Position numbers and translations under genes: made by a program. 64,000 bases of DNA from Capillidium heterosporum (taxonomy: Eukaryota > Entomophthoromycota > Entomophthoromycetes > Entomophthorales > Capillidiaceae), in NCBI GenBank assembly GCA_016630905.1, contig WBMQ01000009.1, positions 1,550,001 through 1,614,000 of the forward strand, given 5' to 3'. Positions 34,281-45,228 of the stretch are shown piece after piece. A model generated the notes under the pieces. The model saw only the letters and a program-made list of their open reading frames with translations, was not told the origin of the DNA and did not search any database. The first letter of the stretch is position 1, and each line of letters begins with the position of its first letter.

Positions 34281-35368
34281 TTATTGATTGTATTTAGCCT
34301 ATAAAGTTTAAAATATTGGTAGGTGGATTGTCGAAATATTTACCTGGTAGAGTCCTGTGTAGTACCCGGCGTAGTACCAAGCTTGGTTCATGGCATGGAA
34401 ATCCTGGGCCTGTTGTCCGTCTAAAAATCAAAGGTTAGCTTTGAAATTGGGATAAAAAATCGATACCATCGACGTTACTGTTAGATATATTAAACTAAAT
34501 AGAAAAAGTAGTTAGCACTATAGTATATAATTGAGGTTACGAAAGGCTGGGCCTCGGCATTATGGTTGCTGTAAGTTTGTTGGGTGTTGGTAGTGTTCAA
34601 TTCAGGGACCTTAATAAACATGAACGTTAGTTGATGTAAATCTGAGTTGTTTACTTGGTTTGAACTTTCGTCCACATTTTGGGAAATCGAATGGACTTCA
34701 CTATCTTTGGGCACTATACCTTAAAACATATATTAAAGTTTATAAATTTGTAAAAATTTACTTTCAGAGTTTTGGCTTTCATGGCTTACGATTGCATTTT
34801 CCTACGAGAACCATAGTTCAGTATTTGACTTATGTTGCCTATATTTCAAAAAATACCTCAACTTCACTTGACAAATTAGTTGGATATGTAGTTTAAAAAT
34901 GAATACCTTATATCGATAACTTGAGTTTGCTGCTAGTACTAAGATAAGTAATATGTATATGGTATTAAAACTTATACCCTAAACAATAGGATTAGGTATT
35001 GAATATTAAAATGCTTTCTTACTTTCGGTTGTTCTTTTTGGCTTTCTTCTTGGGTTTATAAGTCTGTAAAATAGATGGTTAGTAAAGGCCTCAAAAAGTA
35101 GCCTGCCTTATTCTGGTTGACACAGTCATCCCAAGCTTGAATTAATAATGTGTCGTCCCAACAATCTTTGTCGAATAAGTTTATGTCTATTGGTTCGAAT
35201 GTAGCTGAGTTACTCAAATCGATTGCTTCATTTGGGTTGGTAGAGTCTTCTTGAGCATTGCTTTCATTCATTGCTTTCTCATGTGACTATTGGAGTTTAG
35301 CTTTTAAAAAGTTGTTTGGACAAGTAACTTACGTTTATAGTCTCTAATAGATCTTCGAACTCATCCAT
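34281..35368 (-). CDS. Survival motor neuron (SMN)-like protein without Tudor domain
   Basis: Starts MDEFEDLLETIN, with an intron to SHEKAMNESNAQ. The Gemin2-binding helix is clear: NLFDKDCWDDTLLIQAWDDCV. A GC-AG intron (35064-35106) joins it to a basic stretch, TYKPKKKAKKNNRK. Further small exons are Asn/Gln/Ser-rich. The penultimate exon encodes the YG-box oligomerisation helix AMNQAWYYAGYYTGLYQ, after which a short exon (AKYNQ) ends at 34281-34283. No Tudor domain is visible between the two conserved ends, the layout also known from fission yeast Smn1. The protein assembles Sm rings on snRNAs. Middle exon joins (34430-34990) are uncertain. Confidence 0.85.
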
Positions 35369-36124
35369 GGTATATTTAAATTTGAAAGCAAAAAGCTGAC
35401 TTGTCAAATGGAACTGGGAAGCTTTTCTGGTATAAACTGGGTTTTTGCATCATTGCCAAGATTGATGGTACAAATCATAATATTATTAGTACGATTCTAT
35501 AATAAATTTAGTACGAAACTACAGTATAGATTGGCATTATTACTAGCTTGTACTGATGGTAGCTCAAGGTCCTTTTTAGTATGTAGATATACGTATTTTA
35601 AGCTCTTTTCCTTTAAAAATGCGTTTAAATAAGAGCATAGTGATACTAAATTCCAAATAATAGTTTAATCAGTAGATAGAAGCGATGAGGCAAAATCTAC
35701 ACTGTTATACTAACTGATGTAGCTGATGCATTGTGCTCAGCTATATTTGACTAAACATCTTCAATCCAGTCTCAAAGCATAGTCTACCCAGTCAACTTAT
35801 TTCCAATAAAACATACAATTAATCTGGCCTACAAAGCTTTATTATCAATTTATTAACCTAAAACTCAAAATATTAAACTTATCATCCATCAGTTGAAAGT
35901 AAAAACACATGCTTTTTATATATTTCTATTTTTTATCACTCTTCAAATTAAGCTACTAAGTTTATCTATAAAACTATGCACTACTAAATTTATAATTTGT
36001 TCCGTTTTAGCAAAATATATTCCAACCGATGATAAAATCCAAGTTTGAAAATTTAATTTTCAAAATTTTCGATACCTTTACCTAAAGTATCTCAGAACTC
36101 AACATCTCAACCAAATTCAAATAG
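35369..36124. other. Intergenic between divergent SMN and Sel1 gene
   Basis: Promoter region of both genes. No credible coding sequence; the 74-residue frame at 35408-35632 has no recognisable feature. Confidence 0.45.
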
Positions 36125-37670
36125 ATGCGACGAACTACCCAACATCAACTTAGAAGAGTTCGAATAAATTTCAATACCAATTCAACCTATCGACTAAATT
36201 TAGTAACCAAACTAAGTACTTATAGTAAAGTTAATAACTCGAGAGAATACGGAAGTTTGTTCGATAGTTATAAAAGCAATGCGGAAGTTCAACCTATTGA
36301 ATTAAGTAAGTTGTTTTGTATATCGAATTTTAACCAAGAATATATGGTTTTGAATTTTATTGTAGATATAAGGAGTGAGGAAGTGAAAATAGGTTGTCAG
36401 ATCTTATTGAATCAGACCAAAAAGAATACTAATGATAATGGGATACCCGAACTCAGCTATAAAAGGTTATTGGAACTGGTAGAAACAACTCAAAACAACT
36501 ATTTCGAGTCTCGACTTTTAAATAGTAATTTATTTCCAACATTTATTTTAATTTATATTTTTTATTTCTAGTATGTAACAATTCTTTACCTCAACTTTTC
36601 AATTATACCAACCTGTTGATAAAGTTGATAAAGATCTACGGTATTCATTATTTTCAATATTTCCTACTAATATCAAGTATCGCTATAGATTTAAAAGACC
36701 TAAAACTAGTATTATCGAATTGGTTGAAATACTTAATAAAGTCGGATTATGACAACGGAGTAGTAACTTATGTAAACTTGATATATAATGGTAATTTATT
36801 ATTATAAAAGCATCAGCAACCCACAATCTAATAAACTTTTTATTACAATCTATAGATTTTATACCAGCTATCAAAGAGTATAAAGATACCGATACCTTGT
36901 TGAAGAAGGTGGCTGATAAAGGCCATCCATTAGCTGCTGTTTTGTACGGAAAGAGACTCTTATCCAAAGGGAAGGTGGCTCTAAGCCTTGTGTATTTGGA
37001 AAAGGCGGCCCAACAAGGCGTAGTACCGGCTTTGAACCAGCTTGGACATCTCTATCGACAAGATCAGTATGTAAGGAAGGATTTAGAGAAAAGTATTCAG
37101 TACTATAAAATCGCAGCGAAATCGGGTAAGTAAAATCTATAATTCCAATCTCGATACTTATATTCCAAACTATAGGTGATCTTGAATCCAACTTCTACCT
37201 AGGCAACCTACTGTCACAAAGTAAGACTCCAGAGGAAGGAATTCCTTATCTGGAGGTAGCGGCAAGAAAAGGTTCCATCGAAGCACAGTTCAATTTGGGG
37301 AGTTTGTACTTTCAAATCGATAAAGTAAAGCACCAGCCGTTGATAATAGAGTTTTGGGAGATGGCATCTATACAGAATTTCCATCCGGCGATCGTAAGTT
37401 TTTTGAATTTGTTAATGTTTTTTGCTAATAAATGATTTTGCTTAGATCAATTTGGCCAAATTTTATAAAGAGCTGGGGGATTTAGAAAAGTCGAAGATTT
37501 TGCTGCAAAAGGTGGTTGATAACTTTAAAGGTCAGAAAGTTGCCCAAATAGCTAAAGAATTGTTGGTTGGAGTCAATAAGGAAATTGAAGAAGGTTTAAA
37601 GCCAAGTCTTACCAAACCGACTGAGGAGGATAAGATAGATGGAAAGGATAGTAGATGTTCAGTTATGTGA
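36125..37670 (+). CDS. Sel1-repeat protein with C-terminal CaaX box (Skt5/Chs4-like layout)
   Basis: Exons join in frame from MRRTTQHQLRRVRINFN through introns near 36522-36570 and 36791-36855. The C-terminal half consists of Sel1-like repeats: KKVADKGHPLAAVLYGKRLL, YLEKAAQQGVVPALNQLGHL, SIQYYKIAAKSG, SNFYLGNLL, YLEVAARKGSIEAQFNLGSL and INLAKFYKELGDLEKSKILL. The last codons read RCSVM and stop, a clean farnesylation-type CaaX motif. Sel1 repeats plus CaaX is the layout of the chitin synthase III activator Chs4/Skt5, so a prenylated membrane scaffold is possible. The basic, Arg/Asn-rich N-terminus also resembles a mitochondrial presequence, which conflicts with that idea. Function stays open. 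Confidence 0.8.
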
Positions 37671-37787
37671 TTTGACACATTTCTTTAGAAAAATAAACAT
37701 ATGTACAACACTAAAAATCTTTGATTTAATACACCGCTTTTGCTCTACTTTATACTAAAGATTTGCTTTTATTCCAATTACAAAGTC

Positions 37788-38646
37788 AAAACCTTGGATA
37801 AACTATCCAACTTGATACGGTAGGGTTGGTTGGTCTTGACTTCGGAAAGTTTGGTTGAGGGGATGGTGACTTGTTCTCCATTAATTTGCCAGCCTAAAAT
37901 CTCTAAGAAGGTTTTCAATTCGGAATCTAAATTTCAACGATTAAAATTTTGACATCAAATTCAACATTCTGAAGAATAGAAAAAGTACCTTTTAAATTCA
38001 AATAACTCTCCAACAGGTTGAGTTCAATAGACTTGAAGGTAAGTTTGATGATATTGACTACTACGTTGCGAATTTCCTTGTTGAAGTATTGGATTTCCTT
38101 CGAACCTTCCTTGACAATTTCCGAGTTGAGTTTCTGCCACAAGCTGACGAAGCTAGCTTCTTCTAAACAGTGGAAGACTTCGACTAAAGCTTGGATTTTG
38201 GATTCTTTGAGCTAAAGTTTCAAAAGATAAAAACGTAAGAATAGAATACAAGGGATGGTAAGTTAGTGTCTTTGACTTTCTAAACTGCTTTAAATTACAA
38301 ATAGAACTTACTAAGCCGGGTTGTAAGAGGGATAGGTACATAGTAAAGTCCAGCTCGGGCAGTTTGATTAAAGCTAGGCTTAAGACAGTAGTTACAACTT
38401 CCAAGTTGATAAGATTGGGATTGAATTGGTACCTGGACATTACAAAAAATTATATTAGCAAAAGGCTCCAAGGATTGAAAATTCATGAATTTACAGTTCG
38501 AGGAGGGCCAAATTGGCAAACAGGTCGTAGGTTTGGTTACGGCACTGTTCAGCTAAGTAAGTTTCCAACTCGGGTAGGTTTTCGGGGTTGTAACGCTCAA
38601 CGCCATCCAGCATGTCGGTTAACTTTTGGGGTCGGGTGGTGGTCAT
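37788..38646 (-). CDS. Translation initiation factor eIF3 subunit k
   Basis: Starts MTTTRPQKLTDMLDGVERYN with the family hallmark RYNPENLPELETYL, then ANLALLELYQFNPNLINLEV across an intron near 38434-38494. The helical core continues with LALIKLPELDFTMYLSLLQPG, an exon from LKESKIQALVEVFHCLEEASF and LWQKLNSEIVKEG, and ends with a winged-helix segment (FLEILGWQINGEQVTIPST). Length of about 215 residues fits eIF3k. It is an accessory subunit of the eIF3 complex on the 40S ribosome; its absence from baker's yeast makes its presence informative. It converges on the Sel1 gene, 117 bases away. Confidence 0.9.
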
Positions 38647-39340
38647 CTTGGTTTTCAGTTGAAAATGCAAAAACTTTAGAAAATTTCAAAGCTTCAAAGT
38701 TTAGTTTAGTTTGGAACTAAATTTTGCAAGTAGGAGTTGGTGAGTTTGTGGTTATTGGACAACCTGACAAATGGTTTTGGAGATTTTGAAGTGGTGGGTT
38801 TGGTACAGTTTAGTAGAGTTTTGGAGCACTAAATTGGATTTAGATTTACAAATTTTTGTAATCAATTTTTGGATGCTTTTAGTATATTTCAAGAGATAGA
38901 AACCGGCTCTGTCCCAAAATAAATCTCCCGGTTCAGCATTTAAAGGATATTTGGTTTGGAGATTATTTTGAAACAAAAGTAAACTGAAAAGATTTTGGCT
39001 ATTGCACTAAGCCTTAGCTTGGATTTATATATAGCAGTCTAGTACCTTCCAATTGACAAAGATACTTATTTCTTAGACAGATTGTAAGAAGGGAGAGAAA
39101 AGCACTAGAAGAATATGTAGGCTGCTAAAGTAGCACTATATACTTTACTCTAACTTTATCATGAAACATATATGTATATTTTATAATACTCATGTACAGT
39201 TCAATTAAAAGTCTCAACTATATATGTGTAGAATCAAAAACTTAATGCAAATATAAATACGTTGAGCCAAGCATACTATCCAAATATACATTTTATCAGT
39301 ACTCTATAAACATCATTAGTTAAAGTAACCCGACTCCAAC
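38647..39340. other. Intergenic between eIF3k and the kelch gene
   Basis: Upstream of eIF3k and 3' flank of the kelch gene. Open frames here are low-complexity and not supported. Confidence 0.45.
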
Positions 39341-40825
39341 CTATCCTTTCTGATACGGACTCGACAACGTAGAGCTGGTATCCCAACTAATATGTTCATT
39401 CAATGACGTCGAACTCAAACTAAATACCCTACGGTTATCCTCTAAATTTTCGTAAGAGTCGTTGAACTTCAACATATTCAAGTGTAAGTTACTAGGCTCC
39501 CATATAGGTTCGGGTGCCTTTAACACAATGCTGTCCAAACCAGTATTGTCTTTGGTGCTATGGAAGGGATTCCACTTGTGTAAACTGAAGTTGAAATTAT
39601 CGTTATACCGGTTGACGATGAGAATCAAAATGATAATGAACATAAACACGCCTACCACGATTAATACACAATCCAAAAGTTCTGTTGAAGAAACCTCCTG
39701 CTTCAAATTTTGAGGCAAGTACTCATCTGCCAACCTCCAAGTATCGGTATCGATGATCTGCAGGTTGAAGTTGGGATTTGGTTGGTCGGTCAGTCCAAAA
39801 CTAGTTATCAGGTAGTTGTTGACGAGTTGCGTGCAACCTTTATACCCAGGTGATCGGAAATTGCCGACTGAAATCTGACTCCACGACTTTGTCTTGATGT
39901 TGAAGCTGTAGATCGTGTTTGAGAAGATCGTCAGATTTTGGACGTATGCACCACCGCTTATGACAATACTATCCTTGATCAAAGTTGCCGAATGCCCATG
40001 CCTTGTGCTAGGGATCTTACCAACTGCGTTTATATAAGACCAACTGTAACTCGTCAAATTGAAAGTTAAAATGCGTTGGAAGGATTGAAAAATCGGTGTT
40101 GGGATGGTGGCGAAATCTTCGGTTATCGTTATACCTCCCAAGATGTACATGATATTGTCCTTTATGACGGTGGCATGCCCTTCAACGGAACTGATGTTCC
40201 AGCTCTGCGTGGAGTCGTGGTCTTTACCCAACCACCAGCCCCTCCAATCCATCTCGTAGTACTTGAGGTAAGTGACCTTAACATCCTTATCGCCGTTGAA
40301 CTGGTGGCCACCAAACAAGATAATTTGGTTCAAGTCGCTGGGGTTGTGGACCCAGGTTGATTTGTAGGCGTTAATAGTACCTCTACCCTTGTTGATGTCT
40401 TCGACGAATCGGACGTGAGAGGATTCCTGGTCCAAGTTGAAAGTTTCAGTAGTAACATCGTAGTACCAAAACGATTGAGCAGTATCCAAATTTTCACCAC
40501 CAAAGACGTATATTTCGCTGTAGAACTGGCCACGGTCGATTACGTTGGGGTACATAAAGCTGGGCAGTTTTATCGATGTAGCGTTGGAGACAGTTGGGGC
40601 TATTTGATTGAAGGTCGCATTTAAATCTTGTCGTATCGATAAATCCAACTTGTAAATAAATTCGTTAGGTTCTTGAGTCGAGGCCGTATAATCCGCTATA
40701 GAGCTTCCTCCAAACCAGTAGATGTTGTTACGTAGTAACGCACACCCGCCTCCATAGATTTGGTTTGGGTTTTTGCATGTCGCTACGGTTAGCAAGATTA
40801 AAGTAAATATTAGTTGATGACCCAT
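39341..40825 (-). CDS. Kelch-repeat type I membrane protein, copy 1
   Basis: Single exon, 494 residues from the ATG at 40825. The frame continues 28 codons upstream, but only the inner Met gives a signal peptide (GHQLIFTLILLTVATC). Five to six kelch repeats follow, with motifs such as YGGGCALLRNNIYWFGG, YSEIYVFGGENL, LNQIILFGGHQFNG, NIMYILGGITI, RHGHSATLIKDSIVISGGAY and WSQISVG. A single membrane helix (CVLIVVGVFMFIIILILIV) comes at about residue 385, then a Ser/Asn-rich cytosolic tail. It is a paralogue of the kelch gene at 61506-63071. The propeller faces outside or the ER lumen. Ligand unknown. Confidence 0.85.
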   Translation of the reverse strand: MGHQLIFTLILLTVATCKNPNQIYGGGCALLRNNIYWFGGSSIADYTASTQEPNEFIYKLDLSIRQDLNATFNQIAPTVSNATSIKLPSFMYPNVIDRGQFYSEIYVFGGENLDTAQSFWYYDVTTETFNLDQESSHVRFVEDINKGRGTINAYKSTWVHNPSDLNQIILFGGHQFNGDKDVKVTYLKYYEMDWRGWWLGKDHDSTQSWNISSVEGHATVIKDNIMYILGGITITEDFATIPTPIFQSFQRILTFNLTSYSWSYINAVGKIPSTRHGHSATLIKDSIVISGGAYVQNLTIFSNTIYSFNIKTKSWSQISVGNFRSPGYKGCTQLVNNYLITSFGLTDQPNPNFNLQIIDTDTWRLADEYLPQNLKQEVSSTELLDCVLIVVGVFMFIIILILIVNRYNDNFNFSLHKWNPFHSTKDNTGLDSIVLKAPEPIWEPSNLHLNMLKFNDSYENLEDNRRVFSLSSTSLNEHISWDTSSTLSSPYQKG

Positions 40826-40945
40826 TGTATTTTCTCTAAAAGGAATAAAAGGTATAGAAGGAATACACTTGAGTATATGGTTTAGCTTTATAATTTGTGT
40901 GGTTTTCATTTGAAACGGTGGAAAGTTTTGACATCATTGTTCTAT

Positions 40946-41134
40946 TTATTCTTTAGGCAAATGAACGAAACACGGGGCCTGCAATCTTAGTGTAAACCTT
41001 CTGAAATTTAGATTTGGAGCTGGGATCACCATTACTTTGAAAATGACCTCATTTCCACTTGGATCCTGTCGATAGGCGCTGATGGGTATCTCAGTTTGAA
41101 CAGGCTTTAGAAACGCAAAGCTTCGATAATCCAA
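40946..41134 (-). other. Unassigned coding-like frame
   Basis: A stop-ended frame with higher GC than its surroundings (FAFLKPVQTEIPISAYRQD, VIFKVMVIPAPNLNF). The upstream neighbour in another frame (GQLGSKELLWIIEALRF) looks coding too, as in a frameshifted relic. No ATG in frame. Not recognised. Confidence 0.2.
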
Positions 41135-41319
41135 AGAAGCTCTTTAGAACCCAGCTGCCCAGCCAAGAAAAGTATTTCAATTCTATATTCCAGCTCTAAA
41201 GGTAACTATACATCAATTCAATTTTCTATAAACAGCCAATAAAGCTTTGCATTTTCAAAAGTTTCAGCATTATTTCCCAAGTCCTAAATTAATTCCATCA
41301 GCTTTAAAAGACATTCCAA

Positions 41320-42278
41320 ATGGAACTATCAAGCGACAGACAAAGTGGTCCAAAACTATCAAAAGTTACCCGTAGATTATATGAAGGTTCAGGTCTCTTT
41401 AGTTCTTCCAAGGTAAAAGCATCTACTTTTTAACTGGATATAAATTTTACAAAAGGACAAAAGTTTAAATTCGAATAATCGTGAGCCCGATCAAAATGAA
41501 CACTTTTTCGACACCGAATTGGATTCCGACTCTATGGAAACCACCAATGAGAAAGCAGCTCCGACTGACTCCTACCAACCACGAAAACCAATTCAAGAGG
41601 CTACGGATCCTCAACAAAATAACAAGTTCCAAAGCGAAATAGAGGCTATCGATCAAAGCCAAATACTACTAGCAAAAAACTTGAACTACCTTTACATGTA
41701 ACTTATTAATCCATTTCACTCAATTCTAACATGAAAAAGCTTGGTCCGATACATTCTCAACATATCCATAGTAGTTATAATGCTAGTAATAATGTACTCC
41801 TTCCTCTACCACCTATATATCGAACTTGAACTTAAGAAGGCACAGGCACGAACAGGTACCTTTTAAAAGACCATAATTTATCTTTACATTTTTCCATCAA
41901 GAACTCCTGCAAGAGATTACTCAATGCAAGAAACTGTACCATGAGAACGTATGCGACCATCCCATCCCTTTACCGGCTATGGTAAAGCAATGTCAGATAT
42001 GGCTGAACTGTATGTACAAAGGTTCCGACCAGCTGTTTATGGCCCAGCTCTCTATAGCCGTGTTAGGTGAAATTTTAAATGGGTTCTTTGATACGTTATC
42101 TTGGAAATCTATAGTAAGCTCATTTATTTAAACTCAATAATTGAAAATGTAAAAGATTTTTATAGCCATCCTACTATTCACCTGGTTGTTATCATTCCCA
42201 GCTAGTATCGTCACCAACATCTCTCAATACAAATTCAATAGAGAAGAATCAAGGACGAAGCTCATCAAAGAAAGCTAG
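41320..42278 (+). CDS. Nuclear envelope protein Brr6/Brl1
   Basis: Five exons. An acidic, disordered N-terminus (MELSSDRQSGPKLSKVTRRL) is followed by a membrane helix (ILNISIVVIMLVIMYSFLYH). Then comes the diagnostic four-cysteine domain: QCKKLYHENVCDHPIPLP and KQCQIWLNCMYKGSD, followed by LGEILNGFFDTLSWKSI. A second membrane helix (IFIAILLFTWLLSFPAS) and a short basic tail complete it. Cysteine spacing and the EILNxF(x)4SW motif identify the Brr6/Brl1 family (disulfide-bridge nucleocytoplasmic transport domain), which acts in nuclear pore assembly and membrane lipid balance. Introns 42116-42162 and others are 40-50 nt. Early-diverging fungi commonly have one gene covering both yeast paralogues. 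Confidence 0.9.
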
Positions 42279-42837
42279 GTGCTCTTTATTTTATAAACTA
42301 GGGGAAGATTTTAAGATGCTTAAAAATATGAGATAGATATAGCTAGCTATTAATTAAACTTGGTTGTGATTTTTTAGTTTTGTTAATCACTGTAATACAA
42401 ATCAAATTGATTTAAGGGTTTTGAAGGATAGATTGAATTGTAGTTGCTACTTTATATATAAAAAGCCACCGTTTATTGAAAATAATATGAATTCTAGGTT
42501 GGCCATCCTAATAAATTTATCCAGCTCACTATCTTTAGAAAACAGTCGATGTAGTTTATAGCTTTCAACAAAACTTTTCGAAAATACAACTGTTGTTATA
42601 TGCCAATATATCAAAATTTATTCTAAAAGCTCTATTGTATCTTTACCATATACAGACCATTATCCAATCCAACATATAGCAAAACCCATATAGTATAAAC
42701 ACCAAATCTAATCCAACTCAAAAAACAAAATCCAACTTTATTGAGTATTAATTACATGTAAAGTAAACGCAATATCGATTCCAATTTGCCATCTAAGCAT
42801 CCAACGGAAAAATTAATTACAAGAACGTAAACGGGTG
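42279..42837. other. Intergenic between convergent genes
   Basis: 3' flanks of Brr6/Brl1 and the SLC35F-like transporter; AT-rich, nothing recognised. Confidence 0.5.
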
Positions 42838-44252
42838 CTAGTTCTGATTCTGATGGGCTAAAACCTGTTGAACTCGCTCCCCATAGGACACGATATTGAT
42901 GTAGAAGAAGCCAATGACCACCATAACAGTACCCCATGCGTAGATGTTCGATACCGTAATTCCCTTGATCAAGATATCTCCAACTAGAGCGAAAGGAATA
43001 GTGAGGGATAGACCTAAAGTCACAACCAGAGGAGAAGTCATCATGACGGCAAAGATCCACAAATAATCCGACAAGAAGGTCCCTAGCAAGGCGTTCAAGA
43101 TCAGCATCATCCAGACGGTCGAAGTCGGTGGCAGGATGAACGGTTCAACACCGGTATAATGTAAGATGACGAAGATAGGGAGCATAATGACCAAGTTGAT
43201 AAGCCCTACAAATCCCAAGAATAGTTTCATATCGACCTTATCCTCCTCAACCTTGAGTTTTAGGAAGGTAGTGTAGCAGCCATAGAACACGGCTCCAAGT
43301 AGTGACAATAGGTCGCCAAACAAGATACTCATGAAGCTAAGGGAAGGATCTCCGGAGCCCCAATCGGAAATTCCAACGAGGACTACGCCTAAAAAGCTAG
43401 ATATAGGGAGATGAGCTTCTATGATGAAAAAGTAAACTACCTGATAGCTATACCAATTAATTTGGAGAGAGTAAACCGTTCGACTCGAAATATGACCCCA
43501 AAAGCTAGAGTGAACATACCTTGAAGCAATTACATGTCAGCTGGCTATAGATACAACAAAAGTTACCCGAGGTGGAGGATAGGATGGTGCTACTACCTAC
43601 GGTAGTCAAAGCTAAAGAAGCGTTGGTAGACCAGTTGGCACAGAACCATAGGACACAGAACAGCAGACTGAGTTTAGCAGTCTAGAATTGGTCAGTACAT
43701 ACGCTACTTATAGCTACAAATACCTCTTTAAGCGACAGTTTATCCTCCTCCTCCCTAACAACTTTGGCATCTTCAAATTGCACCTCCAGCTCTTCATCCG
43801 ACTTTACTAACTCAATTGACTGCAAGCCATACTTTTAGTCAAAATTTAAATTAAAAATTAAAGGCCAACAAATCTTACATTTTTCGTCTTGGTGTTGTTC
43901 AGTGGCCTAAAGTTAATAAAGTCACCTAGGTTAGAATCTCTAAAAACAAAAGCTCTTACTCAACAATCTCAATATCTCTCAACTGTGATTTAGCCCTCAA
44001 AGCTTTGTACTTTCGCTGCACGTAAGCCACTAACAGGTAGAGGGAGAAGGATCCCGTATTGAAGTAGGTCAAAAAGAAAGGTCTATCGAAACTTTGGTCG
44101 GAGAATATAGCCTACATTTATATAGCATTAAAGGCTGCAAATAAAACCTCTCTTACTGATATCAAAAATGAAGATCCGACCCAGAGGATAACCACCCCAA
44201 GTAAGAGGAAGATACCGATTATATACCTTCTCGTTGAATTGTAGACTGCCAT
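42838..44252 (-). CDS. SLC35F5-like membrane transporter (EamA/DMT fold)
   Basis: Starts MAVYNSTRRYIIGIFLLLGV; the first helices include VILWVGSSFLISAIF and FFLTYFNTGSFSLYLLVAY. A hydrophilic, acidic loop (LEVQFEDAKVVREEEDK) comes before LSLLFCVLWFCANWSTNASL, TVGSSTILSSTSGMFTLAFG and a run of further helices up to GTVMVVIGFFYINIVSYGE. Ten membrane helices and the NxSL...SSTSG motif match the SLC35F5/YML018C group of vacuolar or endomembrane drug/metabolite transporters. Six or so exons join in frame. Substrate unknown. Confidence 0.87.
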
Positions 44253-44669
44253 TTAGTATTCTGTCGATACAAAGGTGGGTTTTGGGTGAGGGGTTTAAAT
44301 AGGGTTGACTGCGAAAGAAGTAGGATCAGATGTTTTTGAAATTTTTGCCATAGATACCAAATTTAGATCAATTCCGCAACTCCAGTCTGCAATGACACCA
44401 TTTATTGGCACGTACAAATATTAGGCTTTCGAACAATTTAGTTGGCTATAGTATTATTCCTAACCCCATGGTTTGTCCAATAAAGATTTTAGATTATTAA
44501 AAATTAGGCACCTTTATTGGCTATATAGAAATTGGTGGCGTCCATTGATTAATAATAGACAACCCGACATCCTATTACCATATAGCTGAGACTACTTTAC
44601 TACCAATTAGCACTATAACATACATCAAAACTTCCTATTATAATCAGCTACAACAAAGTATATCTTTGG
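44253..44669. other. Intergenic
   Basis: Promoter side of the transporter. No convincing gene. Confidence 0.45.
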
Positions 44670-44898
44670 ATGCTGTTTCTTGCATCCGCCTTTTCAAATA
44701 CTTATCAAAGCAGCCAAAACCAAATAGTGCAAATATTTTTAGTTGACCTAGCAAATCCAAGTCAAATTGTTGCAGCCAATAGCCATCTTCAAACTTTCAA
44801 ATCCTATTTCACCAAGCTTTCCAAACTCAAAACTGATCAAACCCAACTTTCGTATTCGTGTACCAACGCAATCTTGATTCAATCCAATTTAAAGCAGC

Positions 44899-45228
44899 AT
44901 GACCAATCTAACCCTTAAAGACTACTTGGACCACCTAGAAACAATCTCAAAACCTCTAAAAGACCTCCTAACTGGTCCCTTAACTGATCCAATAAAAGAA
45001 TACCTCACCACCAACTTTGAATTCCTAAACCAGTACAATACCTCCAACAACAACCTACCCCTCCTAGTTGGAATACTGAGCCTGTCTGTCTTGGGTCTAT
45101 TGTTTTTAGCTTTTATACAGTATTTTATTTCGCTGTTCCGAAATATATTGAAAGCGGTTTTCCTTATAACAAGTGTTTATTTGGTAGTTACAATGTTGAC
45201 TCAACCGATGGATAATTTGAAGTATTGA
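44899..45228 (+). CDS. Small membrane protein, possibly Apq12-like
   Basis: 109 residues. A soluble N-terminal half (TLKDYLDHLETISKPLKDLL) is followed by two hydrophobic segments (LLVGILSLSVLGLLFLAF and ILKAVFLITSVYLVVTML). Size and paired C-terminal helices resemble Apq12, a nuclear envelope partner of Brr6/Brl1, whose gene lies 2.6 kb away, but no diagnostic motif is present, so this is a guess. An 82-residue frame just upstream (44670-44918) overlaps its start and may be leader sequence or an earlier exon. Confidence 0.45.
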   Translation: MTNLTLKDYLDHLETISKPLKDLLTGPLTDPIKEYLTTNFEFLNQYNTSNNNLPLLVGILSLSVLGLLFLAFIQYFISLFRNILKAVFLITSVYLVVTMLTQPMDNLKY

